Of a stretch of 64,000 nucleotides of DNA, positions 60,221 to 64,000 are shown in pieces. The notes under the pieces are model-generated. The model searched no databases. It had not been told where the DNA came from and saw only the letters and a program-made list of their open reading frames with translations. Where the stretch lies: assembly GCA_037783415.1 (NCBI GenBank), contig JAZGTN010000211.1, forward strand, positions 62,001 through 126,000, given 5' to 3'. This stretch comes from Leptasterias polaris. Taxonomy: Eukaryota; Echinodermata; Asteroidea; Forcipulatida; Asteriidae. A program made the translations under genes and the position numbers. Within the stretch, counting starts at the first letter, position 1. Each line of letters opens with the position of its first letter.

Positions 60221-60562
60221 CATGAAAGTTTGTTGTATAGTGGCATAGGAAGAATTGCGCCCGCTGAGCTAGCACAAATCAAACATTATTTTCTGAAATC
60301 TATGAAAATCCCTTCTTGAGAATTTACAATTTGGGTTCTTGCAGAAATCTTTATTTCGGGACATCATTATGGATGAAGCTCCATCAATTGACATGAAAGT
60401 TTGTTGTATAGTGGCATAGGAAGAATTGCGCCCGCTGAGCTAGCACAAATCAAACATTATTTTCTGAAATCTATGAAAATCCCTTCTTGAGAATTTACAA
60501 TTTGGGTTCTTGCAGAAATCTTTATTTCGGGACATCATTATGGATGAAGCTCCATCAATTGA
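60221..60562. repeat. 171-bp tandem duplication within the megarepeat
   Basis: CATGAAAGTTTGTTGTATAG starts at 60221 and again at 60392, with a short third start at 60563. The copies are practically identical, so the event is recent. It is nested in a larger ~1,060-bp duplication that relates 59525-60000 to 60585-61005. Confidence 0.93.
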
Positions 60563-61542
60563 CATGAAGCTCCATCAATTGACAGGCTAGTCACATAATT
60601 TAGACCAACCTTATCTCACTCAGAGTACAGTGAAGGAGATAAGGAAATGATGGTGGAGGCGAGTTGGGAGGGGGCGATACTAGTAGAGTGGACAACAGTC
60701 TGAATTTTGTATTGGGTCAAACAAAAAAGAGAAAGATATTACCTCACATCAGTGAAGGGCAACAGTCAAACAACTTGTAAAACAGGACGTCTGCAAAATA
60801 TGAAACATGAAAAGCTATTAACAATTGATAACAGATGCATTACATGAGTCTTGTAAACTGGCTGTATCCACTAACTTGTTCTAAAACACCCTCAACCCAA
60901 GGCCCTCTCGACCCCTCAACCTATTATTCCCCAATAATCAAACCATGTCCAAAATCTGAGCCTTGTTTTACAGCCTGAGTTTGAATACTGTCCAGATTTA
61001 GATGGTTGGAGCGTAAGTCAAAGTGGTCATGGGGGTCGAAGAGTTCTTAGGACAGCCCGTTTCCACTAAGTATTTCCAGCATTATGCAACTTTGATTTGT
61101 ATGTTTGGATGCATGGCAAGGTCGAGTGTTGGTCTATTTGGTTTGCATTAACACCATGTATTGTCCACTTTCTCCAAGTACAATATCTTTGTAATAAAAA
61201 CAAAATGATGCAGAAATGATGCAAAATGATGCAGAGCAGAATGGATTGGTTGTTCGAGGAGGAGGGGGGGGGGGGGGGGGGGGTCCTCCTAACTATCTTA
61301 TCAATCCCTCAGTGAGGTAAGGTAAAGGTTTGAGAAAACCTTGTCCTGCCATAGAGTAGATTTGTCAGTCTCCTGCAGGCTAGTCACAGCATTGAGACCA
61401 ACCTTATCTTACTAAGAGTACATTGAAAGAGATTAGAAAATGATGGGAGAGGGCGTACTACTAGTAGAGTGGGACACATTAACCTACCAACAGCAAGATC
61501 AAACAAAGTAGAAAAATAAATAGATAAAGTTGCAACGCTTAC

Positions 61543-61646
61543 CATCTGTAGATAAAGACTTATTTTCCCACTCTGGAGAAAATGTTGGATATTTCCTGCA
61601 TGCCTTCAGCAAATCAGACTTTAGGGCAGCCTTTTTTTCCAACATC
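61543..61646 (-). CDS. Probable coding exon of an unidentified gene
   Basis: Minus strand: acceptor TTCTACTAG, 104 bp, donor GATG|GTAAGC. One frame is open across the exon, 34 codons starting MLEKKAALKSDLLKACRKYP and ending ENKSLSTD. It is Lys/Leu-rich with a helix-like pattern then an aromatic W. Splice signals are good on both sides and base composition is distinct from the repeats. The left relative at about 41085 is stopped. No family is recognised. It may belong to the same minus-strand gene as 1190-1431, but distance and repeats make that a guess. Confidence 0.45.
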
Positions 61647-62040
61647 CTAGTAGAAAGACAATGAGACAAAAAGGAGGCTAAAATGTAAGACGTTGGTCGA
61701 GTCTAATTTTAAATCAAAATGATCAAATTATGTTACTGTCGTTGTATACTTGTCAGACAAACCACAAATTCTGGCTGGGCATTGTGCTAAAAATGATACC
61801 ATGATAGCATGAATGATCTATACACGTGTCACATTAAAAATCTAAATGGGCCCAAGTTCTTTGCAATGCTTACCACATAATTCTCAGCTTAATGTGCCCT
61901 GTAAAGCACATGAATCTGTAAGCTGTAAAACTGAATTCCGTCCTAAGCAAACACAGGGTAAGCAGAAACAAAATTCCATTATAAACAAAAACAGAATTTC
62001 ACAGTAAACAAAAACAGAAGTACGCTGTTAGCAGAAACAG

Positions 62041-62172
62041 AATACCAGGTAAGCAGAAACAGAATACCAGGTAAGCAGAAACAGAATACCAGGTAAGCAG
62101 AAACAGAATACCAGGTAAGCAGAAACAGAATACCAGGTAAGCAGAAACAGAATACCAGGTAAGCAGAAACAG
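62041..62172. repeat. 22-bp minisatellite, 6 copies
   Basis: Unit AATACCAGGTAAGCAGAAAC plus AG, six consecutive perfect copies, with diverged half-units before (61955-62040) and after. Each unit contains CAGGTAAG, a splice-donor consensus on the plus strand, which is of note only if the region is transcribed. Confidence 0.97.
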
Positions 62173-62263
62173 AATCTGAAAATTGGACCTTGGTTCTATT
62201 TCTTGACCCTGTCTTGTCAAGTTGTCTTACAAGGCCTACCTTGTATACCTAAAGCACATAAAT

Positions 62264-62443
62264 CTATAGACCCATTGCATACGACGTCATCATCAACACG
62301 CGCTTCATTTTGGGGGTCAAAACGTGCACAAAAGAATGGTACACGTGTTTACAAGCGCATTGTGCACCATCCTTTTGTGCACGTTTTGACCCCCAAAATT
62401 ACGCGCATGGATGCGCGCTGCGCGTTGTGCAATGGGTCTATAG
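62264..62443. mobile_element. Palindromic MITE, 180 bp
   Basis: CTATAGACCCATTGCA at 62264-62279 pairs with TGCAATGGGTCTATAG at 62428-62443. Inner stem: GGGGGTCAAAACGTGCACAA with its reverse complement near 62370-62396. The terminal TA dinucleotides would fit a TA-target (mariner-like) MITE. CpG-rich arms (ACGCGC) remain unmutated, so it is probably young or unmethylated. Confidence 0.88.
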
Positions 62444-63479
62444 GCTGTAAGCGCAGAATTCTGTGGTAAGCAAAGCCATAAATATGGGCCCTGAAAACTT
62501 GAAAAACCAAAATGGTTAGTTTTCAAGATGGCTGCATGCCAAATGTACTTGACTCTCTTAGTTTGTCAAATATAAATACAAATTTGTGAATCTACTCTTA
62601 ATTCTACAGTCAACATTTCAAATTTTTAATCTGCAACAAATCCACTGGATGCTTAGTGGCCAATTTTTCAAAGACCACTACCAAATGTATGAGCCAAAAC
62701 TATGTACTTAAACAAATTGCTTATTAAAGAGTAGAAGTTCCACAAAATTACTCTCATACCTATACACGTTGAGATTTCTTTATAAAAATAGTGCAGTTTT
62801 TCTTGGATCGTCCTCATCATCGCAGACGAGACCACTTTAATGGGCTTATGAGCTTGTACAAATTATTGTTCAAGATGTAGTGATGCAAGATGGGAACGAT
62901 TCAGCTGCTGATCAGCACAATGTGCACAATAGTATGGACACATGATGCTAATGCATAGAGGCTCCATGGTTAATGTAAATGATAAATTTTAACCAAAGTT
63001 GCGAGAAGAATGTTCCAATTCAGCCCTATTTTTTTAGAACATTGCTAAGAATGACAATATTTATTTGCATAGATTTACACAAATTAGGAGACAGCAAAAC
63101 ATTGGCTCAGTAACAATTATAGATCAGAAAAATGATTGGGTTGGCCGCTTGGGAAAAATTGTTATTTGAAGAATCGTCAGGTTAAAAAGTTCTGCAAATA
63201 CCTTCAATGAGGTCACCACAATCCGTGTTGGTGTACCTTTGTCAATTTTCTCACGTTCCATGTTGGCATGCTCTCATTGTCATCCGTTGTGGCAGCAGTC
63301 AAACCTATCCAGGCATCAACCAGCATGGCAAACTACACAAATTAAAGCCAAAAAGATGGATTATTAAAAAGTCCACAGAGACGACAAATAACAGCACACC
63401 AACATGGAAATTGAGAAAGTTGAGGAAGGAAAGCCAACATGAATTGTGGTGACTGGAAACAATTTTTTTTTTATATGAA
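62444..63479. other. No gene recognised
   Basis: One stray minisatellite monomer (AGGAGACAGCAAAACATTGG at about 63087) announces the array that starts at 63480. I see no exon with good splice signals. Confidence 0.45.
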
Positions 63480-64000
63480 AAGATGGCGCAACATGGGCTT
63501 TTCAACAAGTTGAGAGTACATTATTCACTAGGTTTTGTACATTTTAGTGACAAGACATCAAGCTTTTGAAGTATTAGAAGGCGGCACAACATTGGCTCGT
63601 AAATAATTTGAGAGTTGAGGAATCAACAAGTTGACCAGTCTCGAAGGACTGTACAACATGCTTTGGAGAAATAAAGAAACGGTATATCATTGGTTCTTTG
63701 ATAATTTGAGAGTTGCACTAACACTAGGTTTGCTAGTTTTCCAGGAACAACCTACCATACTTTGGAGATGGCACGATGTTGGCATGTTAATAATTTCAGA
63801 GTGAAACCGTCACTGGGTTTGCAAGTCAATAGGGAGGACCCATCAGGCTTTGGAATAACTAAGACACAGCAACGGTGGCTCCTTGATAATTTGAAAGTTG
63901 AACCTACAAGGGACGGCCTATCATGCTTTTGAACAATTAGGCGATGGAACAACATTGGCTCGTTAACAATTTCAGAGTTAAACCGTCACTGGGTTGCACT
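63480..64000. repeat. ~97-bp minisatellite, continuing past the window end
   Basis: Same monomer and orientation as 52240-53950 (CAACATTGGCTCGTAAATAA, TTGAGAGTTG, ACACTAGGTTTGCTAGTTT, CATCAGGCTTTGGAATAA). About five degenerate copies are visible; the array runs off the right edge. Confidence 0.9.

Larger units (their letters stand above)
43200..61490. repeat. Degenerate tandem megarepeat, units ~1.2-2.3 kb
   Basis: Landmark GGAGGAATTGCCTCCTGAC (with variants) recurs near 43670, 45932, 49522, 50752, 56338, 57817, 58745 and 60015. ACCAAACTAGGCAACAGG recurs near 44134, 46360, 49778, 51180, 56754 and 58280. The poly-G followed by TCCTCATAACTATC recurs more than ten times. Unit length varies through internal deletions, insertions (block X, minisatellite) and secondary tandem duplication. 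The minus strand of each unit has an exon-like 108-bp piece (acceptor TTTTGCAG, donor GGTAAGTC; for example 47038-47145) whose frames are all closed before the donor. Protein-level conservation is not evident; I read it as a decayed gene segment or intron amplified many times. Confidence 0.9.

Overview
This is eukaryotic, repeat-dominated DNA, most likely from a marine invertebrate. The tRNA-derived SINE, the hairpin MITEs and the TTAA-flanked MITE look like families I associate with echinoderms; that assignment rests on remembered sequence style, not on a search. I see no complete functional host gene. Coding signal is limited to a few isolated exon-like pieces, all but two sets on the minus strand, and to decayed transposon genes.

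Layout. 1-3.3 kb: sparse DNA with two short hairpins and two minus-strand exon candidates, one of which (1190-1431) looks like a real C-terminal exon. 3.3-5.6 kb: one copy of a megarepeat that fills 43-61 kb, here interrupted by a 938-bp hAT-like non-autonomous element. 6.9-15.4 kb: a tandem array of ~1.42-kb and 341-bp units; each long unit is a mosaic of ~85-bp monomers, a Gag-like retroelement gene fragment and a splice-flanked open exon. 15.4-18.0 kb: a second array rich in TGACGTCA and CACGTG palindromes. A 4,960-bp piggyBac element (18038-22997) with a decayed transposase and a nested TA-flanked element has inserted into this array, which resumes at 22998. 23.5-23.9 kb: a LINE 3' end.

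23.9-33.7 kb is a giant imperfect inverted repeat (arms 5.7 and 3.2 kb) around a 0.9-kb minisatellite. Comparing the arms dates several insertions: a 561-bp TTAA-flanked MITE is present only in the left arm and a ~0.8-kb TTAA element only in the right arm. Short splice-flanked exon modules recur in both arms and again at 34.3, 35.4 and 38.1 kb. 34.4-35.4 kb is a 5'-truncated LINE reverse transcriptase. 36-37 kb holds a SINE split by another TTAA element and then a long hairpin MITE. 38.2-40.05 kb is an element with 8-bp target duplications and inverted 15-16-bp minisatellites at its ends.

41-61.5 kb is a degenerate tandem megarepeat, including four near-identical ~697-bp units and an ~97-bp minisatellite block (51.6-53.95 kb) that resumes at 63.5 kb and appears to share ancestry with the monomers of the 7-15 kb array. 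A clean minus-strand exon sits at the right edge (61543-61646) with a broken relative at the left edge (41.04-41.09 kb), which suggests that the megarepeat grew inside a duplicated gene. The window is best read as a record of transposition, tandem amplification and inversion rather than as a set of co-operating genes.
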